From Paenibacillus taichungensis (GTDB lineage: Bacteria > Bacillota > Bacilli > Paenibacillales > Paenibacillaceae), in NCBI RefSeq assembly GCF_013359905.1, contig NZ_JABMCC010000121.1, positions 124,001 through 188,000 on the forward strand: DNA of 64,000 nt, given 5' to 3'. The position numbers and the translations under genes were made by a program. Below are positions 52,464 through 61,402 of the stretch, in pieces; the first letter of the stretch is position 1; each line of letters begins with the position of its first letter. The notes below the pieces were generated by a model. That model searched no databases, was not told the DNA's origin, and was given only the letters and a program-made list of their open reading frames with translations.

Positions 52464-52807
52464 TTTTTCTAATGCCAGCTAATCTTCGGAATAAGGTGTG
52501 CTCGTTTCAATAGAGTCCTGAACAACACTGAATATTGATCGTTTTGGACGGATATTTGCCTATGTCACAGCAGGTGGGATGTCTATAATAATACCCGATG
52601 GGCAGGATGAAGCTGCTCTGATGGAGAGAGATTGGAAGGGGGACAGAGTCAAAGAAGTCTGTTCAGGAGAGTTATTCATTTATATTATTGTAAGCGCATT
52701 CAGTTAAATTTGAAGGATATGAACGTCTGTATGGATTGACGGATGTCGCCTCGATCCAAGCACAGCCATAAGCATCACCCATTCTGTCTCAAGGAGAGTG
52801 AAGGTCG
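52464..52807. promoter_or_regulatory. upstream region of the PL11 gene with a candidate cre site
   Basis: About 340 bp without a gene. At 52689-52702 TGTAAGCGCATTCA fits the cre consensus at 13 of 14 positions. A weak promoter TGTTCA-N17-TATTAT ends just before it, so CcpA binding there would repress. Confidence 0.45.
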
Positions 52808-55225
52808 ATGAAATCCAAAATAACAGCGCCGATACATAAGGGATCGGTTTCAGGTATGCACTCCAATCGCAGGAAGGTGCGTATGCCACTTGCAGCCAAA
52901 ATGCTGTCTTCGGCACTAAGCGTTGCTTTGCTCGTTGCGGGAACAGCGGGTGCGAGCGGAGCAGCAGCTTCCAGTGAGAACAGCGCGGCAGAGGCCAGCG
53001 TGCAGTCACATAAGGGGGGGAGTTCTTTGAAAGACATTCAGCTTGAGTATCTTGATCGCGGTCTGGTTGCGGCGTCTACTTCCGAGGGTGTTTTTCTCAG
53101 TTGGAGGTTGCTTGGTGACGAGGCTACAGGGTATAGCGATAAAGGTCTGACAGGCACGGATTTCAACGTATATCGTGATGGCAAGAAGATTGCTACGGTC
53201 ACCGACAGCACCAACTATGTTGATGCCTCAGGCAAATCGTCGTCCCGTTATGAAGTGGCAGCAGTAAGCAATAAGGGCAAGGAGAGCAAACGCAGTGCAA
53301 CTGTCAAACCTTGGGCGAACGGCTACGTCGATATTCCTTTGCAAAAACCGGTCGATGGTGTGACGCCAGTGGGAGAAGCCTACTCGTATTCTGCGAATGA
53401 CATGAGTGTGGGTGATGTGGATGGGGACGGTCAGTATGAGTTTTTTGTAAAATGGGACCCTTCTAATTCCAAGGATGTCTCGCAAAAAGGCTACACCGGT
53501 AAAACTTACGTGGATTGTTACACGCTGGACGGACAATTGTTGTACCGGATCGATCTCGGGGTTAACATCCGTTCGGGTGCTCATTATACACAAATGCTCG
53601 TTTATGATTTTGACGGGGATGGTAAGGCTGAGTTGATGTTCAAGACCGCACCGGGAACCAAGATTATCAATTATAACAAAAAAGGAAAGGTCACTTCCGA
53701 GAAATACATCACCCTTCCGAAGCAGGATCGCAAGGCAGGATACTCCAACGAAGATGATTACCGTTTAAGTGCAGATGGTTACTATGATCATGTCGTGGAT
53801 ATGTTCAAAAACTGGCATAAACATGAAGAGGTCGTGAAGGGCAACTGGCCTGCTACATTGGAGGAAGCTTTTGGGATTGAGAAAAAGTATAGTTATCCAT
53901 TGTCTCAGAAGGATGCTGAGAGGTTGGCCGATTACTTCATCGATGTGTATGCACCAAGCCGCAGTGACAAGAATGAGCTGCGCAAGTTCGAAGGTTTTAT
54001 CGTGGATGGACCTGAGTATGTAACGGTGTTCGAAGGAGAGTCAGGCAAAGAGCTGGAGACCATTCCTTATGAACCGGGACGGCAGGATGATGGGTTGATG
54101 TGGGGCGATTACGCAATGGCGCGTATTGAAACAGCGAACCGGGTAGATCGTTTCCTGGCAGGCGTGGCATATCTGGATGGAAAGAAACCGTCTGCGATCT
54201 TTGCACGCGGATACTACACACGTTCGACCATGGTGGCCTACAACTGGGATGGCAAAAAGCTCAAACGTGAATGGAAAGTCGACAGTGGCTGGACACCGAT
54301 GAAGAACCCGTTCAATGACGGTCCGCATGGTGTGGACGGTACAGATCCGGTGTATGGCTCAATTACAACGCAAGGCGCACATTATTTCAGTGTCGCTGAT
54401 GTGGATGGAGACGGTAAACAGGAGATTGTTTACGGCTCCGCCACGATTGATCATGATGGCAGTGTGCTGTATAGCTCCAAGGACCTGATGCCTGCGGAAA
54501 GTGCTGCTCCGGGAACGATTGCACGTCTGGGCCATGGGGATGCGCTTCATGTAGCGGATATCGATCCGGATCGTCCAGGGCTGGAGATCTTCATGGTGCA
54601 TGAGGGTGGCCCTTGGGCGCCATATGGATATTCCCTGCGGGATGCGAAGACCGGGGAAGTGATCTATGGCGGGTATACGGGCAAAGATACCGGACGCGGC
54701 ATGATCGGTGATGTGGACCCGACTCGCCGCGGCTTGGAGACATGGGCTGTGGGACTGTGGACAGCCAGCGGTGAGAAAATAAGCGATAAAGCTCCTGGCA
54801 CGAATATGAATATACGCTGGGCCGGCGATATGACAACTCAGATTGTGGACGGTGCCATCGATGTCACACCTACGATTAAAGATTGGAATCGAGGCACGCT
54901 GCTGACCGCGACCGGAACGTTGACTAACAATTATACCAAAGGTACGCCATCTCTCGTTGCGGATATCTTCGGGGATTGGCGGGAAGAGATGCTGGTGAGA
55001 ACTGAGGACAGCTCGGCGATCCGCATCTACCTGAGCACCGAGAAGACTGACCGAAAACTGTACACGCTGATGCACGATGCGATGTATCGTGTCGGCATTG
55101 CTGGACAGAACAGTGGATACAATCAGCCGTCCTACCCATCCTTCTACATGGCATCGGATATCGATTGGTCGAAAGTTACGCTGCCCAAGTTCCACACGCC
55201 CAAGTCGGGTAAGGGTGAAAAGTGA
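52808..55225 (+). CDS. secreted rhamnogalacturonan lyase, PL11 family (YesW-like)
   Basis: An 805-residue secreted lyase. A long signal region (residues 1-50; MLSSALSVALLVAGTAGASGAAA) precedes LEYLDRGLVAASTSEGVFLSWRLLG, the standard PL11 opening, and a small FN3-like domain (to about residue 165). An eight-bladed propeller follows with calcium loops such as VGDVDGDGQYEF, VYDFDGDGKAEL and VADVDGDGKQEI. The end DIFGDWREEMLVRTEDSSAIRIY is also characteristic. Such enzymes cut the rhamnose-galacturonate backbone of pectin by beta-elimination. AAGGAGAG precedes the ATG. It is longer than typical YesW (about 620) because of insertions between blades, for example KNWHKHEEVVKGNWPATLEEAFG. Confidence 0.95.
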   Translation: MKSKITAPIHKGSVSGMHSNRRKVRMPLAAKMLSSALSVALLVAGTAGASGAAASSENSAAEASVQSHKGGSSLKDIQLEYLDRGLVAASTSEGVFLSWRLLGDEATGYSDKGLTGTDFNVYRDGKKIATVTDSTNYVDASGKSSSRYEVAAVSNKGKESKRSATVKPWANGYVDIPLQKPVDGVTPVGEAYSYSANDMSVGDVDGDGQYEFFVKWDPSNSKDVSQKGYTGKTYVDCYTLDGQLLYRIDLGVNIRSGAHYTQMLVYDFDGDGKAELMFKTAPGTKIINYNKKGKVTSEKYITLPKQDRKAGYSNEDDYRLSADGYYDHVVDMFKNWHKHEEVVKGNWPATLEEAFGIEKKYSYPLSQKDAERLADYFIDVYAPSRSDKNELRKFEGFIVDGPEYVTVFEGESGKELETIPYEPGRQDDGLMWGDYAMARIETANRVDRFLAGVAYLDGKKPSAIFARGYYTRSTMVAYNWDGKKLKREWKVDSGWTPMKNPFNDGPHGVDGTDPVYGSITTQGAHYFSVADVDGDGKQEIVYGSATIDHDGSVLYSSKDLMPAESAAPGTIARLGHGDALHVADIDPDRPGLEIFMVHEGGPWAPYGYSLRDAKTGEVIYGGYTGKDTGRGMIGDVDPTRRGLETWAVGLWTASGEKISDKAPGTNMNIRWAGDMTTQIVDGAIDVTPTIKDWNRGTLLTATGTLTNNYTKGTPSLVADIFGDWREEMLVRTEDSSAIRIYLSTEKTDRKLYTLMHDAMYRVGIAGQNSGYNQPSYPSFYMASDIDWSKVTLPKFHTPKSGKGEK

Positions 55226-55298
55226 GAAGTAATAGGCGATAGGTTTTCAAAAGTACTATTTCTTTATAGGAAGTGTTTACTATTGTATTAAAGTGAAG

Positions 55299-55351
55299 CT
55301 CTGGAGTAACCTCAGTGCGTTTAGCGTACGGGAGGTTACCCGGAGTTTTTT
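55299..55351 (+). terminator. terminator of the PL11 gene
   Basis: CTCTGGAGTAACCTC pairs with GAGGTTACCCGGAG and six T follow. Confidence 0.8.
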
Positions 55352-55380
55352 GATATGGCTAAACGAAGCAACATACGGCT

Positions 55381-55986
55381 TCATCCTTCCAAATGTGATA
55401 TGGATGCAAAATCTTGAATGGTGTACTTCCCGTTTCCATAAATCAATGTGGTGATGGAGCATTCGGGAATCAACTGACTTTGCATCGCGATAAAATCAGG
55501 ATGCCAGACGTTAAGTTCATGCTCTGGGAATGTGTTTACGAGAAAATCTGTAATTAACCCTCCATGAGTAACGAGAACGATATAGCTGTCTGGTGGCTCT
55601 ACACTCGTCAATTCCGTTATTAAAAAGGCCAAACGTTCGCCTGCTTGCTTAGAGGAATCACCTACGGATGGGAGATAGTCTGGATCACTTGTGCATCGGT
55701 CCCACATCGCGATGAATTCTTCAAAGGTTTGTTCAGGCAGGTCACCCCAGTTGGCGCGTTCCCGCAGACGCGAGTTTTCAGTCACTGTAATGTTTGTTTG
55801 GAGAGCAATATGCGCCGCAGTGTCGATCGCTCTTTGAAGTGGGCTTGTAATGATTTTGGTGACAGGTACGTTAGCTAAATGAAGTGCTGTTGATTTAGCT
55901 TGTACTACTCCCTCGGATGTGATGGGAACATCACCGATGCACTTTTCTTTTAATGCATGCCTCACCAAAAAAAATGTAGTTTTCAT
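55381..55986 (-). CDS. histidine phosphatase family protein
   Basis: A 201-residue phosphoglycerate-mutase-like phosphatase. FLVRHALKE (residues 6-14) carries the catalytic His that becomes phosphorylated; most relatives read RHG here. SPLQRAIDTA holds the second phosphate-binding Arg, RERANWGDL the acid, and VLVTHGGLITDFL the second His. Substrate is unknown; such small enzymes act on sugar phosphates or nucleotides. It converges on the PL11 gene and is AT-richer than it. Confidence 0.88.
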   Translation of the reverse strand: MKTTFFLVRHALKEKCIGDVPITSEGVVQAKSTALHLANVPVTKIITSPLQRAIDTAAHIALQTNITVTENSRLRERANWGDLPEQTFEEFIAMWDRCTSDPDYLPSVGDSSKQAGERLAFLITELTSVEPPDSYIVLVTHGGLITDFLVNTFPEHELNVWHPDFIAMQSQLIPECSITTLIYGNGKYTIQDFASISHLEG

Positions 55987-56166
55987 AGTCTCAAGACCTC
56001 CTGGCTATAGATTGGATGAAAATAAAATAAATTAGAATAATATCTAATTATATTATTATCTAATTTAAAATCGCAATGTTTTTTCTTTTGCACGGGTGAA
56101 ATACATCACCCAGACTTGCTACAATGGAGAAAAGTGAGGATCGTTGCAGCAACGGAGGTGCAGGCA

Positions 56167-57177
56167 TTGGAAGCAAAACATTGGACAGGCAGTCTGTTTC
56201 AGGAGAAACTGCGTACTGAGGACTATGGACCGCGTTTCTACGCGTATTATTACAAGCAATGGGACAACTACCAGATGTCCTATCATGATCATGATTCCAC
56301 GGAGATCATGTACATTATTTCGGGAATGTGCCGGGTCGATGTACAGATGCAGGATGGCAGCTCGGAACAGGCAGTATTGAAAAAAGGGCAGTTCATTCTG
56401 CTGGACGCGGGGGTTCCACACCGTCTGCTGGTGAAGGATGGCGTACCGTGCCGCATGCTCAATGTGGAATTTGGAGTTGCCCGTTCGGAGCCAGGGCATC
56501 CATCCATTCGCCAGCTCGCGCTGGAAGAGGAAGAAGTCCATGCTTTTCTATCCCATGCCTCGCCTTATCTGGTTTTGCCTGACCCGGAAGAGGTGTACCA
56601 CATTATGAAAAGCCTGGTGCTGGAGCTGGATCAGCGTGGACTGATGGAGCAGGGACGATCTTCTGCACCCATGCGGATCATTCCGCCGGAGGAACGCTCG
56701 CATCATCGCGAAGCCCGTGATCTGAAGTCGCCTGAGCAAGGTACGCTGGTACGCACGTTGTTTATCCAACTGCTGGTTCGGGTCGCAAGACTACGCGGGG
56801 AAATCAACCGAAGTGCGCTGGATCAGACAGAGCTGTACGTAAAACGGACGATTGAATTTATGCATCACAATATGGATCGCAATATTAAAATGAAGGATAT
56901 CGCAGCAGCGGTGAATCTGCATCCAGGCTATTTGCACCGTATTTTTCGCCAGCAGACGAAGCGCACGCCTACCGATTATCTCACGATGCTCCGAATGGAA
57001 AAGGCGAAGATGCTGCTGCAGCAGACCAATATTCCAATCTCTGAAATTTCCGATTACGTGGGCGTGGGGAGCAGACAATATTTTCATATGTTATTCAAGA
57101 AATATACAGGCCGAACTCCGGTTGAATGTCGTTCTTCAATGGAACGACATGTCAGTCATTATCCCGCTGAAGAATAA
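56167..57177 (+). CDS. AraC family transcriptional regulator
   Basis: A 336-residue AraC/XylS regulator with N-terminal cupin (MSYHDHDSTEIMYIISGMCRVDV and GQFILLDAGVPHRLLV) and C-terminal double helix-turn-helix (IKMKDIAAAVNLHPGYLHRIFRQQTKRTPTDYL; IPISEISDYVGVGSRQYFHMLFKKYTGRTP). The TTG start at 56167 follows CGGAGGTG with 6-nt spacing; the frame is open further upstream to 56116 without a ribosome binding site. It lies 180 bp before a GH4 gene in the same direction and probably controls it. Confidence 0.93.
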   Translation: MEAKHWTGSLFQEKLRTEDYGPRFYAYYYKQWDNYQMSYHDHDSTEIMYIISGMCRVDVQMQDGSSEQAVLKKGQFILLDAGVPHRLLVKDGVPCRMLNVEFGVARSEPGHPSIRQLALEEEEVHAFLSHASPYLVLPDPEEVYHIMKSLVLELDQRGLMEQGRSSAPMRIIPPEERSHHREARDLKSPEQGTLVRTLFIQLLVRVARLRGEINRSALDQTELYVKRTIEFMHHNMDRNIKMKDIAAAVNLHPGYLHRIFRQQTKRTPTDYLTMLRMEKAKMLLQQTNIPISEISDYVGVGSRQYFHMLFKKYTGRTPVECRSSMERHVSHYPAEE

Positions 57178-57223
57178 ATCGTGCAGTTTATCTGGAAAGT
57201 ACGGCGGTTGAAGCAAAAGTGAG

Positions 57224-57274
57224 GATTTTTGACAACCTCGCTGCGAAGAGGTCATGATTTTGATAACGCTTCCT
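57224..57274. promoter_or_regulatory. direct repeats before the GH4 gene, candidate AraC sites and cre
   Basis: GATTTTTGACAAC (57224) and GATTTTGATAAC (57256) are near-identical and 32 bp apart, about three helical turns, as AraC-type activators often need. An inverted repeat TGACAACCTC...GAGGTCA lies between 57230 and 57254. TTGATAACGCTTCCT (57260-57274) also fits a cre site with one mismatch. Confidence 0.4.
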
Positions 57275-57355
57275 TACAACCCGTTGCTACAATGATTTCA
57301 TGAAGTGAGATCATTAACCGGGGCGAATATACTCGGATTACGGGAGGAACTGTGC

Positions 57356-58861
57356 ATGTCGTTTAAAGTGGCATTTATCGGGGCGGGCAGTATCGGATTT
57401 ACACGGGGGTTGCTGCGGGATTTGCTCGCGGTACCGGAATTCAACAATATTGAGATAGCGTTCTGTGATATCAATCAGCACAATCTGGACATGGTTACCG
57501 AGCTGTGTCAGCGCGATATTCGCGAGAATGGACTGAATATTCAGATTCAGCCGACAACAGACCGGAGAGAAGCGCTCAAGGATGCGAAGTATGTGCTGTG
57601 TACAATCCGTGTGGGCGGGTTGGAAGCTTTTGCAACCGATGTAGATATTCCGCTCAAATATGGGGTAGATCAATGTGTCGGCGATACATTGTGTGCAGGT
57701 GGGATTATGTATGGACAGCGTGGAATTGCCGAAATGCTCGACATCTGTAAAGATATTCGTGAACAGAGCACACCGGATGTGCTGCTCCTCAATTATTCCA
57801 ACCCGATGGCTATGCTGACATGGGCCTGCAACAAGTATGGCGGTGTTCGCACGATTGGACTATGTCACGGGGTACAGCATGGGCATCACCAGATTGCGGA
57901 AGCGTTTGGACTGAAAATGAATGAAGTGGATATCGTATGTGCCGGAATTAATCATCAGACCTGGTACATCAAAGCATCCCATGAAGGTAAAGACCTTACG
58001 GGTGATTTGCTCGAAGCCTTCGAGAAACATCCAGAGTATAGCCGTACCGAGAAAGTGCGGATTGATATGCTGCGCCGATTTGGTTATTACAGTACGGAAT
58101 CGAATGGTCACCTTAGCGAATATGTGCCTTGGTATCGCAAACGTCCGGAAGAGATCAAGGACTGGATTGATCTGGACAGCTGGATTAACGGCGAGACGGG
58201 CGGGTATCTGCGTGTATGTACAGAGGGAAGAAATTGGTTTGAGACTGATTTCCCGAATTGGATGAAGGATGAGCCAATGCAATTTGCCCCGGAAAAACGA
58301 GGCGGAGAACATGGTTCCTACATTATAGAAGGGCTGGAAACGGGACGCGTATACCGCGGACACTTCAATACCGTCAATAACGGTGTGATCTCCAACCTGC
58401 CTGATGATGCGATCATCGAAGCACCGGGATATGTGGACCGTAACGGCATTTCGATGCCACATGTAGGCGACCTGCCACTCGGCCCGGCTGCCGTGTGTAA
58501 TGTGAGCATTTCCGTACAACGACTTGCGGTGGAAGCTGCGGTACATGGTGACGACAAACTATTGCGTCAGGCGTTCATGATGGACCCACTCGTGGGTGCC
58601 GTATGTAATCCAAAAGAAATCTGGCAAATGGTCGACGAGATGCTGGTCGCCCAAGCCGAATGGTTGCCACAATATGGTGATGCGATTGCCGCGGCAGAAG
58701 CAAGACTTGCTGCAGGCAACCTGATTCCAACGAAGGAATATGAAGGTGCTGCACGTCTCAAAGTGAAAACCGTTGAGGAGATGCAGCAGGATCGCGATGC
58801 CGCCAACAAAAATGCGGGCGAATCGGATAAAGGGAAAGATCGCGAGAAAGTGCAGCAATAG
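57356..58861 (+). CDS. GH4 glycosidase with CHGV motif (alpha-glucuronidase-like)
   Basis: A 501-residue NAD+ and Mn2+-dependent family 4 glycoside hydrolase, which works by oxidation and elimination rather than a classical glycosidase mechanism. FIGAGSIGFTRGLLRDLL (about residues 6-23) binds NAD. LLLNYSNPMAMLTW and GLCHGVQHGHHQ hold the Mn site, with Cys170-His171-Gly172-Val173. As I recall, GH4 groups differ at this motif: CHSV for alpha-galactosidases and CHGx for alpha-glucuronidases, which favours the latter here. The charged C-terminal tail (NAGESDKGKDREKVQQ) is unusual and makes the protein longer than most relatives. ATG 57356 follows GGGAGGAAC. Confidence 0.85.
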   Translation: MSFKVAFIGAGSIGFTRGLLRDLLAVPEFNNIEIAFCDINQHNLDMVTELCQRDIRENGLNIQIQPTTDRREALKDAKYVLCTIRVGGLEAFATDVDIPLKYGVDQCVGDTLCAGGIMYGQRGIAEMLDICKDIREQSTPDVLLLNYSNPMAMLTWACNKYGGVRTIGLCHGVQHGHHQIAEAFGLKMNEVDIVCAGINHQTWYIKASHEGKDLTGDLLEAFEKHPEYSRTEKVRIDMLRRFGYYSTESNGHLSEYVPWYRKRPEEIKDWIDLDSWINGETGGYLRVCTEGRNWFETDFPNWMKDEPMQFAPEKRGGEHGSYIIEGLETGRVYRGHFNTVNNGVISNLPDDAIIEAPGYVDRNGISMPHVGDLPLGPAAVCNVSISVQRLAVEAAVHGDDKLLRQAFMMDPLVGAVCNPKEIWQMVDEMLVAQAEWLPQYGDAIAAAEARLAAGNLIPTKEYEGAARLKVKTVEEMQQDRDAANKNAGESDKGKDREKVQQ

Positions 58862-58874
58862 AACAAAATGAGTA

Positions 58875-58905
58875 GGGCCTCTCCAAAATTGGAGGGGCCT
58901 TGTTT
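58875..58905. terminator. terminator between convergent genes
   Basis: GGCCTCTCCA and TGGAGGGGCC pair (one G-T wobble) around AAAT, then TTGTTT. Confidence 0.75.
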
Positions 58906-58909
58906 GGGT

Positions 58910-59497
58910 CTATTTTTTTTCGACACCACGGATTACGAAGGCAAAAGAGGTATCACCCAAGGAAACCTGCGAATTTTTTGGGGAAGACCAGCCGACAAAG
59001 GCTCCATAATAATGAGTACCTTTTTCCTGTGCAAACTGGAATGATCCTTCTCGCAAAGAGATGGGACGTGCCTCCCCGTTCACATATTCAACCAGAGTGA
59101 ACTCGTTAGGTGGTACATCCGTACTCAAGTGAATAGATATGTTCTCGCCCACCAAAACCGAGACAGGTACTTTACCTTCAAGCAATTCCACATCACCCGC
59201 ATAGTCAGCACACATACCTCCCCAGCAATAACTGCCCTGTATAGCAGGAATAGAGATGCCGCTTTCGCTCTGGATAGTTGGCGTAGGCAGTTCTTGAGGT
59301 AAGTTGGACTCCACTTCCTGAGCGTTCTCCTCTAGTGAACCCACTTCGGTTTCCTTTGTATTGGGCGATGGGAAAGAGGGAGGTTCGTTTGTGCCGTTGC
59401 TTGGAGTAGGATTACAGCCGGATAATATCAGCAAAGTTGTAAGGAACACGAGTGAAGCCAACGTTCTCACAGTAATGAAGATTTTTATTTTATCCAC
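58910..59497 (-). CDS. lipoprotein of unknown function
   Basis: A 195-residue lipoprotein with signal peptide and lipobox LILSGC, a Pro/Ser/Glu-rich linker (about residues 30-78) and a compact beta-rich domain opening IPAIQGSYCWGGMCADYAG. Its two cysteines may form a disulfide. The same 'GSYCW' opening occurs in small Bacillales secreted or lipoprotein domains of unknown role. It converges on the GH4 gene, and there is no sign that it shares its function. Confidence 0.82.
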   Translation of the reverse strand: MDKIKIFITVRTLASLVFLTTLLILSGCNPTPSNGTNEPPSFPSPNTKETEVGSLEENAQEVESNLPQELPTPTIQSESGISIPAIQGSYCWGGMCADYAGDVELLEGKVPVSVLVGENISIHLSTDVPPNEFTLVEYVNGEARPISLREGSFQFAQEKGTHYYGAFVGWSSPKNSQVSLGDTSFAFVIRGVEKK

Positions 59498-59800
59498 CTC
59501 CCTAATATCTTCCAGACGAAGAACAAGAGAAGAATGTTGCTCATTGTCATAAGCTTGTACAGAACTGAAGACGCCTCAGGAACCTGGGGAGTGGGATATA
59601 TCGGTGCGTAAGAAGCTGGTAGAGCCTATGAAAGTGAAAGCAGCTTTTTCACAAATTGTTGACAATTAAGCTGGTTCTAAGATAAGGAAAAGGTAAGAGG
59701 CTCGACTCTTCTCCTATGCTATGTTATTATAAGACTCTGATAACGTGGTAACGAACTAAAGCGTTTGGGTTTTGGTTATAGACATGGAGGGGTTAGAGAG
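59498..59800. promoter_or_regulatory. upstream region of the amino-acid transporter operon
   Basis: About 300 bp. TTGACA at 59659-59664 has a weak partner (GATAAG at 59681). I see no T-box specifier hairpin or other riboswitch signature. Confidence 0.35.
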
Positions 59801-60571
59801 ATGAGAAAACAAGCGATATTTCTATTATTGATCAGCATATGCATGATTGTTGTTGCGGGATGTTCCAGCTCGGGAAGCAAAGATGATAATGCCATTATTG
59901 TTGGGATAGATGATAAATTTGCTCCAATGGGCTTCCGGGATGACAAGAATGAAATTGTTGGTTTTGATATTGATTATGCCAGAGCGGCAGCGGAGAAAAT
60001 GGGTAAAGAAATTACGTTCCAGCCCATTGATTGGTCTTCCAAAGAATCGGAGCTGAACAGCGGCCGAATCGACCTGATCTGGAACGGGTACACGATTACG
60101 GATGAGCGGAAAGATAAAGTGCTGTTCACGAAGCCGTATCTGGAGAACAGCCAGGTTGCAGTCACACTCGCGGACTCACCGATTACGAAGCTGGATGAAC
60201 TGGATGGCAAAAATGTAGGATTGCAGGCCTTGTCCTCTGCGGCAGATGCACTCGCGGCAAGTCCTCTGAAGGATAAAGTGAATGCTTCCGAATTCCCGGA
60301 CAATGTACTGGCCCTTACCGATCTCAAGACGAAACGTTTGGATGCTGTCATCATCGACGAAGTGGTCGCGAGATATTACATGTCCAAGGAAGAGGGAACG
60401 TTCAAACTGCTGGATGAATCCCTTGCTCCGGAACAATACGGCATTGGTGTGAAAAAAGGCAATGAAGAACTGCTGAATCAGCTGCAAAAAGTGTTGGATG
60501 AGCTGAATGCCGATGGCACAGCAGCCGAGATTTCCACCAAATGGTTTGGTGAAGATGAAGTTTTGAAATAG
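59801..60571 (+). CDS. amino acid ABC transporter substrate-binding lipoprotein
   Basis: A 256-residue family 3 solute-binding protein. The signal peptide ends in lipobox VVAGC. IIVGIDDKFAPMGFRDDKNEIVGFDIDYARAAAEKMG is the standard polar amino acid binding opening. DRIDLIWNGYTITDERKDKVLFTKPYLEN-like residues (GRIDLIWNGYT) and the Asp of VIIDEVVARYY bind the ligand's amino and carboxyl groups. ATG 59801 follows GGAGGGG. The substrate could be cystine, glutamine or another polar amino acid. Confidence 0.94.
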   Translation: MRKQAIFLLLISICMIVVAGCSSSGSKDDNAIIVGIDDKFAPMGFRDDKNEIVGFDIDYARAAAEKMGKEITFQPIDWSSKESELNSGRIDLIWNGYTITDERKDKVLFTKPYLENSQVAVTLADSPITKLDELDGKNVGLQALSSAADALAASPLKDKVNASEFPDNVLALTDLKTKRLDAVIIDEVVARYYMSKEEGTFKLLDESLAPEQYGIGVKKGNEELLNQLQKVLDELNADGTAAEISTKWFGEDEVLK

Positions 60572-60610
60572 GATCAGGCCACTTGCCTGACATATGTAGT
60601 AAACAACATG

Positions 60611-60655
60611 ACCCCGGATTCCAAAAAGGAGCAAGTCTCCTGCGGAATGCGGGGT
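60611..60655 (+). other. intercistronic hairpin in the amino-acid transporter operon
   Basis: ACCCCG-GATTCC pairs with GGAATG-CGGGGT around an inner GGAG/CTCC stem, with no T run. It probably stabilises the binding-protein mRNA and limits expression of permease and ATPase. Confidence 0.6.
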
Positions 60656-60680
60656 TAACAGATTAGAGGAGCCGATTGCG

Positions 60681-61340
60681 ATGAGCTGGGAGTATTTATT
60701 GGGCATCATGAAGCCCATGCTTGAAGGGGCACAGACCACGATCTTTTTATTTTTGTTGGCCATTATAGTGTCAGTACCACTTGGATTTGGAGTAACCTTA
60801 TTGATGAAAAGCCGATTCAAGCCGTTGGCATGGATCGCTCATACGTACGTATATGTGATGCGGGGAACGCCGCTGATGCTTCAGCTGTTGTTCTTTTGCT
60901 TCGGTCTGCCGCTGCTTCCAGGCGTAGGGGAGTATCTTGTATTTGACCGTTTCACGGCGGCAGCACTAGCTTTTATTTTGAATTATGGTGCCTATTTTGC
61001 CGAGATTTTCAGAGGTGGATTGCTCTCGATTGATAAAGGACAACATGAAGCTGCACAGGTACTGGGCCTAAGCAAATGGCAGACAATGACGAAAGTCATC
61101 ATCCCGCAGATGATCCGGGTTGTACTGCCTGCGACGGCGAACGAGTCCATTACGTTAATTAAAGATACGGCGTTGCTGTATGCAGTTGCTGTACCCGAGT
61201 TGCTGCATTATGCGCAGGCCGCAGTAAACCGGGATTTCCGTCTGACACCGTTTCTGATTGCAGGTATTATTTATTTGTTGCTGACCATGGTACTCACCTT
61301 GTTCTTCAAGGCACTGGAGAAACGTTATACATTTGAGTAA
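60681..61340 (+). CDS. amino acid ABC transporter permease
   Basis: A 219-residue HisM/GlnP-type permease with five helices. The N-terminal segment MLEGAQTTIFLFLLAIIVS, YVMRGTPLMLQLLFFCFG and the EAA loop QHEAAQVLGLSKWQTMTKVIIPQ (about residues 120-142) are diagnostic. It follows the binding-protein gene after a 110-bp gap holding a hairpin, and is 60 bp ahead of the ATPase gene. Confidence 0.95.
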   Translation: MSWEYLLGIMKPMLEGAQTTIFLFLLAIIVSVPLGFGVTLLMKSRFKPLAWIAHTYVYVMRGTPLMLQLLFFCFGLPLLPGVGEYLVFDRFTAAALAFILNYGAYFAEIFRGGLLSIDKGQHEAAQVLGLSKWQTMTKVIIPQMIRVVLPATANESITLIKDTALLYAVAVPELLHYAQAAVNRDFRLTPFLIAGIIYLLLTMVLTLFFKALEKRYTFE

Positions 61341-61402
61341 ACGCGCACGGAACAGAAGTTAATGAAGTTATCCAATCTCATCAATTAAAGGACTGTCTGC
61401 AT

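Noticed and set aside
54359..55195. 278-codon minus-strand frame opposite the PL11 lyase gene
   Set aside because: The lyase frame shows full family motifs over this stretch; the antisense frame is compositionally odd and lacks a ribosome binding site.
59735..59765. TAACGAAC sequence resembling the ends of the palindromic elements
   Set aside because: Only one short block matches and there is no inverted partner nearby; probably chance.
59498..59800. Possible T-box or other riboswitch before the amino-acid transporter operon
   Set aside because: I looked for a specifier hairpin, the conserved T-box sequence and a terminator/antiterminator pair and found none.
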